A stretch of 33,427 nt of DNA from Deltaproteobacteria bacterium (GTDB lineage Bacteria > Myxococcota > B64-G9). Position numbers and translations under genes: made by a program. The notes below the pieces were generated by a model. The model ran no database searches. It was not told where the DNA came from and was given only the letters and a program-made list of their open reading frames with translations. Shown one piece after another: positions 19,150 to 31,807 of the stretch. How positions within the stretch are numbered: position 1 is the first letter of the stretch; every line of letters starts with the position of its first letter. The stretch lies in contig JAFCZJ010000095.1 in assembly GCA_019314375.1 (NCBI GenBank), positions 1-33,427 of the forward strand. Reading direction: 5' to 3'.

Positions 19150-22100
19150 TCAGCGGTCTTGCTCCAGGTAATAAATCTCGTCACGCACTTCGTCTGCGTC
19201 AGGCGCATCAGGCCTTAGCTGCAAATACGCCTTGAACTCCATCAAGGCCTTGCTGGTCTTGTTCATGGCCTTGTACACATACGCCAAATAGAAATGAGGC
19301 ATCGGATCTTCTGGCTTCAAACGAACGGCCTCGGTATAGAATCTCACCGCCGGCTTCTTTCTGCCCAGGGCATCTTGTGACCTGGCCACCCGATAGGCAG
19401 CCCCGTCAAAACGTTTGTCCTTCTTGTATGCCTTCATGTATGCAGACAGGGCCTTCTTGTTCTGAGTTTGGGCCGCATAGGCATCCCCCAAAGCCAGCCA
19501 AACCTCCGTGCGCTTGGAATCCTTTCGGACCACCCGCTCGAAAAATCGAATGGCCTCCGAGAACTGCAGCCGACCGGACAACAAACGACCCAGCTCCATC
19601 ATGGCATCGAGGTGTTTGCCGTCCAGCTTGATGGCCTGGCGGAACTCGTCCATGGCGTCGACTATCATGTCCGTATTATGAAAACTCAAACCCATGCGAA
19701 AGTGAAGCTCAGGGTTCTTGGGATCAAGGGCCACCGCTTGCTTAAACAAGTCCAAGGCCTGCTCATGAGCTTTCTGGTCTTGCAGCACAAGAGCCAGTTC
19801 AAAAAAGGCCCTGGGGTTCATGGCATTGAGCCCCGTGGCGGTCTGGAAATACTTCTTGGCCGTTTCCGGGTCGCCGGCCGCCTTGGCCGCCAGTCCTGCC
19901 TGAACATACAGTTTGTCGACTTTGGGATTGGAGCGAATGGCCGCCTCACACATTTCAAGGGCATCCTCGAATCGCTCCATCTGATATAAGGACCGTGCGT
20001 GTTCAAATTCAAGGCCAGGATAACGTGGCGAAATGATCTTGACTCGCTCATAGGACTTCAGGGCCTCATCAAATTTCTTTTGTCCTCTCAGCGTGTTGGC
20101 CAAGTTGAAGTAAGCACCAGCCAATTCCGAATCCAGGCGCAGGGCTTCACGAAACTCGCTTTCGGCCAAGCGCAGATTGTCTTGCTTCAAGTAAACTTCA
20201 CCCAAACCATTGTGTACGATGGCGGATCGCGGGTTGAAGTTATTGGCCTCGGTCAACTCCACCAGGGCATCCTTCAAATTGCCTTGTTTCAAATTCAAGC
20301 GAGCGATGGCGACCCGGCTCCGCAAAAGCTTGGGCGCTATTTTCTTGGCCTTCATATACAAGGCCAGCGCATCTTCCGGCTTGTCCAGGTCTTCACTGAT
20401 GAGCCCAAGGTAGTAAGCCGGGTTGGGATTATCCGGAGCGGCCTTGAATGTTTTTTCCAGGAGCATCTTCGCCTGAACGATGTCATCGTTTTTCCACATG
20501 GCCCGCCCCATGCCCACCTGGGCGTCTATATTCTCGGGGTCCTGCTTCAGTGCCTCCCTGAACAAACTCACCGCCTTGATGTACTGGCCCATGTCCATAT
20601 AAAATGAACCCAGGGCAGCCTTAAAAGACACCTGGTTCGGTGCCAACTGAATGGCCGACAGCAAGTCTTGCACCACCTTGTCATTCTTGTGCCGCCGCTT
20701 GTGAATCCGTGATCGAAGATAATGGGCCGTGGCTTTTTCCAAACCCGAAAGTGAATCAACGTGCTTGCCGAAGGCCAAAGTCAGCAGTTTCTCTCCCTTT
20801 TCGTATTCCCCCTGCACCTCGATATGGATCCGAGCCTCTTCCACCGCTGAATTCACGTGGCGTGGATTCTTCTCTACGGCTTTGGAGTAAAACAAGGCGG
20901 CGTTTTCGAAATCCTGCTGCAAAGACTGCAAATCCCCCAGCGCGTGATAGGCTTTCGCGAAATCCGGGTCGAGGATCGTCGCCTGATCGAACATCTCCGC
21001 AGATTCCTTCCACTTTTTCATATACGCAAGGGCCCAGCCGGCCAAGAACAAAGCCTCTTTGTCCCGGGTGTTCGACTTCAGCAATGGCATCAGCACCTGA
21101 TAGGCCTTGGTCGCATCCGATGAGATGAGAAAGGCCGCTTCCACCTTGCGGGTTTCCGGACTCTCCGGCGCATCTTCCTTCATCAGGCCCAGCACTTTTT
21201 TGCCGCGTTCGACAAGCACGACATTGGCACCGTAGTTGCGCAACAAAGCCGCATAGCTCAAGCCCAACAAATATTGCTCATCAGGGCTCAATTCATCTTC
21301 TTTGAACTTCTCTTCGAGCTCACGGCGCACATCGGAATACCCGGCGTATGTGTCTAAGAAATAATTAAGCCGGGCCGGGCTGACCTGGGTCTCTCCAGCA
21401 TCGCCGTCCGAAGCGTCCGTCTTCTGACCGCCCGCCGTACTGTCCTCACCGAGGAAAAGTTTGTGGCCGAAGAACCCATAATCGGTCAGAAATCCCATGG
21501 CCACGCCACCCGCAACAAGCACGAAGACCAGGCCCAGCAGCACCACGAGGCCCTTGCCTGAGCCCGACTTCTCCTCCTTGCGAGGCTTGGGCGCATCAGC
21601 GAACTCAACGCCCCTGGGTGCAACCGCCACCTCTTGCACCTTTGGGGGGACTGCCGCCGCCCCGCTCAGGGGCTCCTCCATCAGAGAACGGATGACCGCT
21701 GCAAATTCGCCAAAGGCCCCCAAAGGCTTGAAGCTATGCCCATCGGTGGATGCCTCTTCATTGCCCATGAGTTGGTGTTCATTAAGCATCTGGGTGACCG
21801 TAGCCCTGTCGAATGGGCCAAAAATCTTGCCGCTTTTTCGCTTGATGCGGTAGTTGGGCCCTCCCATGGCCCCGGCTCCGCCAGCCTCCTCACCTATCTC
21901 ATCATCAATGAAATCAAAAATCTGGCCTTCGCTGCCCGAGGTGGGTGCCGGTGCCGAGACACCGGAAGAGCCTCCGCCCATGGGAGGCAGAGACGACCCG
22001 CCGCCGAGGGGCGGCAAGGATGACCCACCGCCTAGGGGCGGCAGGGATGATCCTACCTGAGCCGGGGCTTGATTGTCGGACATGTCCGGCAGATCATCGC

Positions 22101-22305
22101 CAAAATCGACGCCCAAATCATCACCCGCAACGCCTCCCAAATCCACATCCAAATCGAAAAGGTCACCCGCCGTTTCAGGCACAACATCCTTGGCCACCAC
22201 GAAAGTGGCCATGCAGCGGGGGCACTTGATCTGCAAACCCTCAGGAGGAATGCGGGATTCGTCGATATTGTACTCTGCTTGACATTTCTCACATTGGACT
22301 TTCAT
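19150..22305 (-). CDS. Zinc-ribbon/GYF/TPR transmembrane protein
   Basis: This 1051-residue protein starts with an MJ0042-type zinc ribbon (Cys5, Cys8, Cys28, Cys31), followed by an Asp-rich stretch and three nonapeptide repeats SSLPP(L/M)GGG (about 87-113). A GYF_2-like domain (151-207, IFGPFDRATVTQML) and one transmembrane helix (252-272) follow. The rest, about 310-1045, is a long array of tetratricopeptide repeats, presumably periplasmic. Zinc ribbon, GYF and one membrane pass in this order recall the N-terminal half of Myxococcus AgmX/GltJ, but here the periplasmic part is TPR, as in AgmK/GltE-type proteins. A role in an envelope-spanning complex is inference. ATG 22305 has AGGAGA 7 nt upstream. 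It heads the probable operon running through serS to the zinc-ribbon gene at 14090. Confidence 0.88.
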   Translation of the reverse strand: MKVQCEKCQAEYNIDESRIPPEGLQIKCPRCMATFVVAKDVVPETAGDLFDLDVDLGGVAGDDLGVDFGDDLPDMSDNQAPAQVGSSLPPLGGGSSLPPLGGGSSLPPMGGGSSGVSAPAPTSGSEGQIFDFIDDEIGEEAGGAGAMGGPNYRIKRKSGKIFGPFDRATVTQMLNEHQLMGNEEASTDGHSFKPLGAFGEFAAVIRSLMEEPLSGAAAVPPKVQEVAVAPRGVEFADAPKPRKEEKSGSGKGLVVLLGLVFVLVAGGVAMGFLTDYGFFGHKLFLGEDSTAGGQKTDASDGDAGETQVSPARLNYFLDTYAGYSDVRRELEEKFKEDELSPDEQYLLGLSYAALLRNYGANVVLVERGKKVLGLMKEDAPESPETRKVEAAFLISSDATKAYQVLMPLLKSNTRDKEALFLAGWALAYMKKWKESAEMFDQATILDPDFAKAYHALGDLQSLQQDFENAALFYSKAVEKNPRHVNSAVEEARIHIEVQGEYEKGEKLLTLAFGKHVDSLSGLEKATAHYLRSRIHKRRHKNDKVVQDLLSAIQLAPNQVSFKAALGSFYMDMGQYIKAVSLFREALKQDPENIDAQVGMGRAMWKNDDIVQAKMLLEKTFKAAPDNPNPAYYLGLISEDLDKPEDALALYMKAKKIAPKLLRSRVAIARLNLKQGNLKDALVELTEANNFNPRSAIVHNGLGEVYLKQDNLRLAESEFREALRLDSELAGAYFNLANTLRGQKKFDEALKSYERVKIISPRYPGLEFEHARSLYQMERFEDALEMCEAAIRSNPKVDKLYVQAGLAAKAAGDPETAKKYFQTATGLNAMNPRAFFELALVLQDQKAHEQALDLFKQAVALDPKNPELHFRMGLSFHNTDMIVDAMDEFRQAIKLDGKHLDAMMELGRLLSGRLQFSEAIRFFERVVRKDSKRTEVWLALGDAYAAQTQNKKALSAYMKAYKKDKRFDGAAYRVARSQDALGRKKPAVRFYTEAVRLKPEDPMPHFYLAYVYKAMNKTSKALMEFKAYLQLRPDAPDADEVRDEIYYLEQDR
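21970..22050. repeat. 27-bp repeats encoding SSLPP(L/M)GGG in the TPR protein
   Basis: Three imperfect 27-bp tandem units encode three consecutive nonapeptides between the zinc ribbon and the GYF domain. They form a flexible Gly/Pro linker; the unit length preserves frame. Confidence 0.7.
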
Positions 22306-22523
22306 GCATCATTCTCCTAAAAGACTCCATTGCCATCGAGACCGAAGGTAGACATCAAGATTCTGACCAAACGCAGACACTTGTTGGCCAAATTCCTCTG
22401 ATATTGCCTGCACCTTGCTCAATGGTTGCCACCGAAATTGGATTGAAGCACAGGCAGAGCAGTCGGTCAAGCAGGACCCTCCTCGAAAATCGTCCACAGA
22501 GAAAAACAAAAGACACCTACATA

Positions 22524-22538
22524 TGGAAAAAACCTTGC
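22524..22538 (+). promoter_or_regulatory. Candidate sigma-54 promoter upstream of grpE
   Basis: TGGAAAAAACCTTGC has the exact 15-bp length and GG...GC spacing of the sigma-54 consensus TGGCACG-N4-TTGC. TGG and TTGC match fully but the middle of the -24 box is poor. It would start transcription about 70 nt before grpE. Weaker than the site at 29247, so it may be chance. Confidence 0.3.
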
Positions 22539-22547
22539 CGAGAGACG

Positions 22548-22559
22548 ATCGCATGCGAT
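22548..22559. promoter_or_regulatory. 12-bp perfect palindrome upstream of grpE
   Basis: ATCGCATGCGAT is a perfect inverted repeat without spacer, close to the transcription start expected from the candidate sigma-54 site. It could be an operator. No other copy was noticed in the window. Confidence 0.3.
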
Positions 22560-22620
22560 AGATTTTCAAGATCTCAAAAGAAGACGAAGGAAAAACAAAA
22601 ACAAACAAGGCAAACCAACA

Positions 22621-23406
22621 ATGACGAAGGACCAATCCAAAGGTTATCAGGTTGAAATACCTGACGATGTACTCGATGAAGCCCTTGAAGTCGTCCAAAA
22701 ACCCAAGAGCAAGGCAAGCCAAGACACTGAAGTCGTGGTGGAAATCGAGGATGAAGACGGAATTGAGATCGAGACCGCGCCCGCAGCAGCTCCTGCCGAG
22801 TTGATGGCCGAGCTGAAAGAAGCGAAGGAAGCAGCCAAGGCCGCGAAAGATCGCATGTTACGTGTTGCCGCGGATGCGGACAATGTACGCAAACGAGCCA
22901 TCAAAGAAAAGCAGGACGCCATCAAGTTCGGCATGGAAAGCGTGATGCGGGACCTGCTGCCCATCGTGGACAACCTGGAACGGACCATCAAACATATTCC
23001 GAAGGACGTAGAAGATCCGACCTTCAAAACGCTCGCGGAAGGCGTGCGCATGATCCTGTTGCAGTTTACAGAGACCCTGCGGCGCCACAATGTCTCGGCC
23101 TTCGACTCCATTGGACAAGGCTTTGATCCGGCCATGCATGAAGCCTTGAGCTCCAAGCCCACCGCCGAAGCAGATCCCGGCACGGTGCTCAGCGAAATGC
23201 ATCGAGGCTATGTACTGAACGATCGCCTTCTGCGCCCTGCCCTGGTGGAAGTAGCCTGCACTCCAAAGCCAAGCGACGAAGACAGCCAAGATGTCGTAGA
23301 TGAGCCGGCCGTCTGTCGAGAGCCCCCTGATGAGTCTGATGAGTCCAAGCAGACCGAGATGGAGTCCGATGCGGTCCCCGAAAATGATGATAGCCATGAT
23401 GAATGA
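22621..23406 (+). CDS. grpE: GrpE nucleotide-exchange factor
   Basis: This 261-residue protein is the DnaK nucleotide-exchange factor. The N-terminal 60 residues are acidic and variable, followed by a long dimerisation helix (ELKEAKEAAKAAKDRMLRVA, DADNVRKRAIKEK), the conserved DLLPIVDNLERTI and the C-terminal beta domain (GFDPAMHEAL, LRPALVEVA). After the normal family end, about 45 acidic residues are added (KPSDEDSQ to DDSHDE), unusual for GrpE. The end of the gene lies in an 18-bp triplicate repeat whose first copy supplies the stop. dnaK follows after 84 nt. The Shine-Dalgarno is weak (AAGG about 10 nt before ATG 22621). Confidence 0.95.
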   Translation: MTKDQSKGYQVEIPDDVLDEALEVVQKPKSKASQDTEVVVEIEDEDGIEIETAPAAAPAELMAELKEAKEAAKAAKDRMLRVAADADNVRKRAIKEKQDAIKFGMESVMRDLLPIVDNLERTIKHIPKDVEDPTFKTLAEGVRMILLQFTETLRRHNVSAFDSIGQGFDPAMHEALSSKPTAEADPGTVLSEMHRGYVLNDRLLRPALVEVACTPKPSDEDSQDVVDEPAVCREPPDESDESKQTEMESDAVPENDDSHDE

Positions 23407-23447
23407 CCATGCCATGATGAATGACCATGACATGATGAATAACCATG
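23394..23447. repeat. Three 18-bp tandem repeats across the grpE stop
   Basis: CCATGATGAATGACCATG occurs twice identically (23394-23411, 23412-23429) and a third time with two changes (23430-23447). Because 18 is a multiple of three, each copy places a stop in the grpE frame: TGA at 23404, TGA at 23422 and TAA at 23440. Copies also carry several ATG triplets ahead of dnaK. Confidence 0.92.
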
Positions 23448-23490
23448 AGATGAACCGCATCACCCTGTGCATGGGGAGGACGACTTAATT

Positions 23491-25329
<1,839 letters not shown>

Positions 25330-25350
25330 CGCCATCTCGCTTAGGTGCCC

Positions 25351-26321
25351 ATGTCGAAGGAATTCATCGACTACTATCAAATCCTGGGCCTGCCTCCCGA
25401 GGCGGGACAAGAAGAAATTCGAAAAGCCTATCGCGCATCCGCGCGGCGACTGCATCCTGACGCCCGGCCCAACTCAAGCGATGCAGACCAGGATGACGCC
25501 TTTCGCCGGTCGGTCGAAGCCTGGCGGGTGCTCGGTGATCCTGAACTCAGATCAGCTTACGATCGGGCAAGACAGCAACCGATTCCAGCCACACCCTTCT
25601 GTGGGCAAACTTCGGGCTTTGGACAAATTTTGGCCGATATGTGGCGACGCCTCTTCGGCAACGACAAGCCGGAAAACGGCCAGGACTTAGAGACCCGCGT
25701 TGAAGTCGAACTGGCTGACCTGCGATCTGACCTCCCTCTCGAATTGGATATACCCTGCGCCGTCGCCTGCGGACTTTGCGGTGGGCTGGGTCGCTTGCCC
25801 GCCAAGGATCAAGACGGCCCCGAGCAAAGTTGTGTGCGCTGCGGCGGCCTGGGTCGACAAACCGTCCAACGGCGTCTGCAAATCAAGGTGCCGGCCGGCT
25901 CAGAATCGGGTCTGTGTCTGAAGTTTTCCGGTGAAGGGGAAGAGGGCTTGCGTGGCGGACAGGCTGGTGATCTGAAGGTAGAGATCCTCGTCCGACCACA
26001 CCCCACCCTGCGCCGGGCCGGAGCCGATCTCTTCTTGAAACATCCCGTCACCCTGGAACAGGCCATCTTCGGCGCTGCGATTGAGATAAACGGCCTGCAC
26101 GGCAGGCACCACATTGTGTTGCCCGCCAATCTGGCCCACGGACAGACTTTCCGCATCAAGGAGGCAGGCTTGCCCCCGGGCCCGGGCGATCTCGTCATCA
26201 CCACCCACATCGTATTGCCCTCTGCCATGCCACCTGATGAATCAGACAGGCTGCGGGAGGCATTGGCACAAATCCCGCTTACGCGTTATCCTGGCGTCTC
26301 ATTTCTCCCGGAGCGCAAGAA

Positions 26322-26325
<4 letters not shown>
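25351..26325 (+). CDS. DnaJ-like J-domain co-chaperone with a reduced zinc domain
   Basis: This 324-residue protein has an N-terminal J domain (residues 6-66) with the DnaK-activating HPD at 35-37 (RLHPDARP). The Gly/Phe linker is nearly absent. The zinc domain contains only two CxxCxGxG motifs (CGLCGGLG and CVRCGGLG), enough for one zinc ion, whereas true DnaJ has four and two ions. The C-terminal client-binding domains are retained (IKVPAGSESGLCLKFSGEGE, DLFLKHPVTLEQAIFGAAIEI). It is thus between DnaJ and CbpA types. ATG 25351 is preferred over GTG 25345. It starts 21 nt after dnaK and its stop overlaps the histidine-kinase start (ATGA), tying the chaperone genes to the two-component pair. 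Confidence 0.92.
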
Positions 26326-29107
<2,782 letters not shown>

Positions 29108-29246
29108 GCTCCAGCCACCACAGTTTTCTGATATCTAGTCGATTTTCCGATGGGTTTGGTGAATCCAGCCTCTCCATCGCAAAACATAACACCCTGAAAC
29201 AAATAAACAAACAGTCGACAACCCGTCTCCAAATGCCAATTTTCTT

Positions 29247-29261
29247 TGGCACGGGACTTGC
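29247..29261 (+). promoter_or_regulatory. Sigma-54 (-24/-12) promoter
   Basis: TGGCACGGGACTTGC matches the sigma-54 consensus TGGCACG-N4-TTGC at every defined base with exact spacing. Transcription would start near 29273, about 17 nt before the ATG of the coiled-coil gene. The surrounding gap (29108-29289) holds no other clear feature; no obvious palindromic enhancer for the regulator was identified by eye. Confidence 0.88.
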
Positions 29262-29289
29262 GTAATCTCTGTCTGACTGGAGAATTGCA

Positions 29290-30408
29290 ATGATGATTCG
29301 ATGCCTCATTCTGATGCTTAGCTTGGTGATGGGGGCCGTTTTGACCCCAAGCCCGGCCATGGCTCAGCATGAGAACGCGAATCGCTTAGTCGATCAAGTC
29401 AGCGAATTACGCGTTGAAATCAAGAGGCTGGACCTGGCACGGCAGACGATACTTCAGGTAAGAAACAAACAAGACCTCCAATTGCGCGCCTTGTCGGCCA
29501 AGATCACGCAGAAAAAAGACGAACGCGCCCAATCCAAGGCCCAGCTCTTGCCGAGCTTCGAGCTGAACCGCCTGCTGCAACAAAGCCAAGAGTTGTCTAC
29601 ATCCTTGACCTCACTGAACCGGGAGCTCAAGGCCCTGAACCAGGTACGAGACGAACGAAGCCGACGCTTGGCCGTCTTGATGAACGCATGGATCAAACGC
29701 GTCGAGAAAGGCCTGGCGGACGCCCCGGCAGCGCAAAAAAAGACGCTCTGGCAAACCCTGTCCCGCCTGCACCGGGAACGCCGTCAACTGCAGCAGTCGA
29801 TGACTAAGACACCCGGCACGGGCCTATTGGAGCGAACCGACCTTTTGGCCTCCGAAGATCCCGAAGAACTCGGAGAGCGGCTGGACGCGGTGCGCGATGA
29901 ACAAGATCGCCTGCGCAAACACTTGGGCCGACTTCAAAAACGCATCGACCAACGTCGCAACGCACGACGCCTCGAACGAGAGATGACCGATTTCTTGGAA
30001 GACCAAGATCTCTTCGGCGAGCGCTCACGCCTGCTGGTCTTAAACCAGACCGGCCCCCAAAGCGCAGGCAAAGACACCAATGATCGGGACGACCTGATTG
30101 GAGAAGGCAACGAAACAACCACGCCCCCAGACGGCTACTGGGATGGCTCGGGTGATCCGAGTCTATCGAATGATGCCTTGGCGGGCGACGACAACTCTAT
30201 GGCCTCGATACCCGACACACCCCAGGTGAGCGCCCCTCAGGATTTACCCATCGGCGTAGACACCCCCGAACCCAACACCGCCGAAGCGCCGGCCCTCCTG
30301 AGCATTAAGCAACTCCAAAAACAGCGCCTCGCACTCGAAGGAAAGCTCAAGCGCCTCCAACAACTCAACGATCGCCTCCAAGAAAAAATGGAATCCCTCG
30401 CGCCCTGA
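29290..30408 (+). CDS. Exported coiled-coil protein of unknown function, probable sigma-54 target
   Basis: This 372-residue protein has a signal peptide (LILMLSLVMGAVL to AMA before QHEN), so it should be periplasmic. Residues about 30-250 are charged helical heptads (VDQVSELRVEIKRLDLARQ, EEFG-free coiled coil rich in Leu, Gln, Arg). An acidic Asp/Ser/Pro/Thr-rich linker spans about 255-330, and a final short coiled coil ends the protein (KLKRLQQLNDRLQEKME). No enzymatic motif or known family was recognised. ATG 29290 has TGGAGAA about 8 nt upstream and lies 28 nt after the -12 box of a consensus sigma-54 promoter. It is the only gene on that transcript before a convergent gene, so it may be the effector of the upstream two-component system. 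Confidence 0.85.
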   Translation: MMIRCLILMLSLVMGAVLTPSPAMAQHENANRLVDQVSELRVEIKRLDLARQTILQVRNKQDLQLRALSAKITQKKDERAQSKAQLLPSFELNRLLQQSQELSTSLTSLNRELKALNQVRDERSRRLAVLMNAWIKRVEKGLADAPAAQKKTLWQTLSRLHRERRQLQQSMTKTPGTGLLERTDLLASEDPEELGERLDAVRDEQDRLRKHLGRLQKRIDQRRNARRLEREMTDFLEDQDLFGERSRLLVLNQTGPQSAGKDTNDRDDLIGEGNETTTPPDGYWDGSGDPSLSNDALAGDDNSMASIPDTPQVSAPQDLPIGVDTPEPNTAEAPALLSIKQLQKQRLALEGKLKRLQQLNDRLQEKMESLAP

Positions 30409-30444
30409 GCCGTCCCCGGTTTTCATTCCAGGAGGGCGAGAACG

Positions 30445-31602
30445 TCATGGGATGGGTCGAACTCTATCAGAGTATCCGTTCATCTTTCCCAGTAGCCTAC
30501 GCATCTCGTCTTCGGTTGGCAGGGCCACCTGGTATTTTGAAACGAACAACTGGTTGCTCATTCCCGCAAGGGCGTATTTAATAACTGTATGGTCTTTCTC
30601 GGTGCAGAGCAGGATGCCAATGGGCAGACCGTCGCCTTTTGTAATCTCGTTGTCGGCATACCAACTTACGTAGGTGTTGAGCTGGCCGATATGTTCGTGA
30701 GTGAAGGTGCCCACCTTCAACTCGACGAGCACATGGCATTTCAAAATCCGGTGGTAAAAGACCAAGTCCACGAAGTTGTAGGTTTCGCCGATGAGGATAC
30801 GCTTTTGACGGGCCTCGAAGCAGAATCCATGGCCCAGCTCCAGCAAAAAGCTCTGGAGCTTGTCTAGCAAGGCATCCTCAAGTTCGGACTCGCCCATAAC
30901 CTCGGCGGGCTTGAGACCCAGGAACTCGAAAACGTATGGGTCGCGGATGGCAAGTATCGGTGGATCTACCTCGGCGACTGCATCAGTCTGGACCTTGAGT
31001 GCCTCCTTGTTTCTGGAGAGCGCCGTGCGTTCGTAAAAAAGGCTCGCGATCTGGCGTTTCAACTCGCGGACGCTCCAGACCCCCTCGATGCAGCGATCCT
31101 CGTAAAAACGACGCTTAGGGGAATCGTCGAGCACGACCAGTTCCTTGAAGTGGCTATATGAGAGCCTTGAAATGAACTGATCGGCGACTCCCGCTGATCG
31201 CGGCGGCAGCGTTGCCATGATGCCAGTGGTAGATTGTGCCGACGCTGTATGCACTTTCTCAATCAGTGCACGGGCTGCTGGTAGCGCACCCAAAGATTGT
31301 GCCGACAGTGACCGCACAATCTCCGGGTAGGTCCGATAGAAAGCCAAATAATTGTAAAGTTGTCGCCTACCTACAGTGTTTACACCCAGACCGCTGAGTG
31401 CTGCCGATAGCTTCGGGAGTAACCCATCGCCATACTCCGCCCGGTCTGCCCCGTGGAGCTGATATTCCTCAATGTAGCAGCCGATCAGCCAGTTGCGCAG
31501 TGTCAGACTGGTGTTCACAGCCAGTTTCGCCTGGCGTGTGAGTTCGCGATTGGTCTCCTTGATCGAGGAGATGAGCTGCTCAAATGTACCAGTTGAGCTC
31601 AT
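30445..31602 (-). CDS. DUF1016/YhcG-family PD-(D/E)XK nuclease-like protein (copy 2)
   Basis: This 385-residue paralogue of the protein at 3028-4167 has the same layout: an N-terminal domain with LTLRNWLIGCYIEEYQ and FYRTYPEIVRSLS, and a C-terminal PD-(D/E)XK fold with Asp279 in NFVDLVFYHR and Glu294-Leu-Lys296, the canonical active-site set. The linker contains the duplicated (L/A)SAQS peptide, encoded by a short DNA repeat with an inverted copy. It has no HTH partner gene: upstream is a 205-bp gap (31603-31807) with nothing recognisable, then an unrelated orphan. AAAGGGG precedes ATG 31602. It converges on the coiled-coil gene with 36 bp between them. The function is unknown; nuclease activity is suggested by motif only. 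Confidence 0.88.
   Translation of the reverse strand: MSSTGTFEQLISSIKETNRELTRQAKLAVNTSLTLRNWLIGCYIEEYQLHGADRAEYGDGLLPKLSAALSGLGVNTVGRRQLYNYLAFYRTYPEIVRSLSAQSLGALPAARALIEKVHTASAQSTTGIMATLPPRSAGVADQFISRLSYSHFKELVVLDDSPKRRFYEDRCIEGVWSVRELKRQIASLFYERTALSRNKEALKVQTDAVAEVDPPILAIRDPYVFEFLGLKPAEVMGESELEDALLDKLQSFLLELGHGFCFEARQKRILIGETYNFVDLVFYHRILKCHVLVELKVGTFTHEHIGQLNTYVSWYADNEITKGDGLPIGILLCTEKDHTVIKYALAGMSNQLFVSKYQVALPTEDEMRRLLGKMNGYSDRVRPIP
31231..31322. repeat. Repeats inside DUF1016 copy 2
   Basis: AGATTGTGCCGAC occurs at 31231-31243 and 31294-31306, 63 bp (21 codons) apart. The second copy is followed by the inverse, giving AGATTGTGC (31294-31302) and GCACAATCT (31314-31322), a perfect 9-bp-arm hairpin with an 11-nt loop. 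Located where copy 1 carries its own, unrelated repeats. Confidence 0.8.
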
Positions 31603-31807
31603 GCCGAATTACCCCTTTCTCCCGAGACAGTACGCGCGCCACCCTCTCGCACCCATTCCTCGATCGTGGACATCATCCATTCCTCTCGACGCTTTCCGCA
31701 GATGCCGAAAGGATCGGTTCCCAAACCCAACGAACCCGCAGAATGCCACAGAAAAAACCAGGCTATCATCGCAGATCTTCACGTTCAATAGCAGTACGAG
31801 TCAGCCC

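Larger units (their letters stand above)
22306..22620. promoter_or_regulatory. 315-bp divergent promoter region between the TPR operon and grpE
   Basis: No gene is supported here. It separates two divergent operons. Towards grpE it is AT-richer, with long A tracts near 22505-22530 and 22580-22615. It contains a candidate sigma-54 site (22524-22538) and a 12-bp palindrome (22548-22559), listed separately. Neither a CIRCE element nor a convincing heat-shock sigma-32 promoter was found. A minus-strand open frame through here (22309-22722) looks spurious. Confidence 0.6.

Noticed and set aside
22309..22722. Minus-strand frame covering the divergent promoter region and the start of grpE
   Set aside because: Would overlap a certain gene and its promoter; no Shine-Dalgarno or domain recognised.
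30397..30440. Bidirectional terminator between the convergent coiled-coil and DUF1016 genes
   Set aside because: CTCGC...GCGAG arms exist but the stem is interrupted and no T-run follows on either strand.
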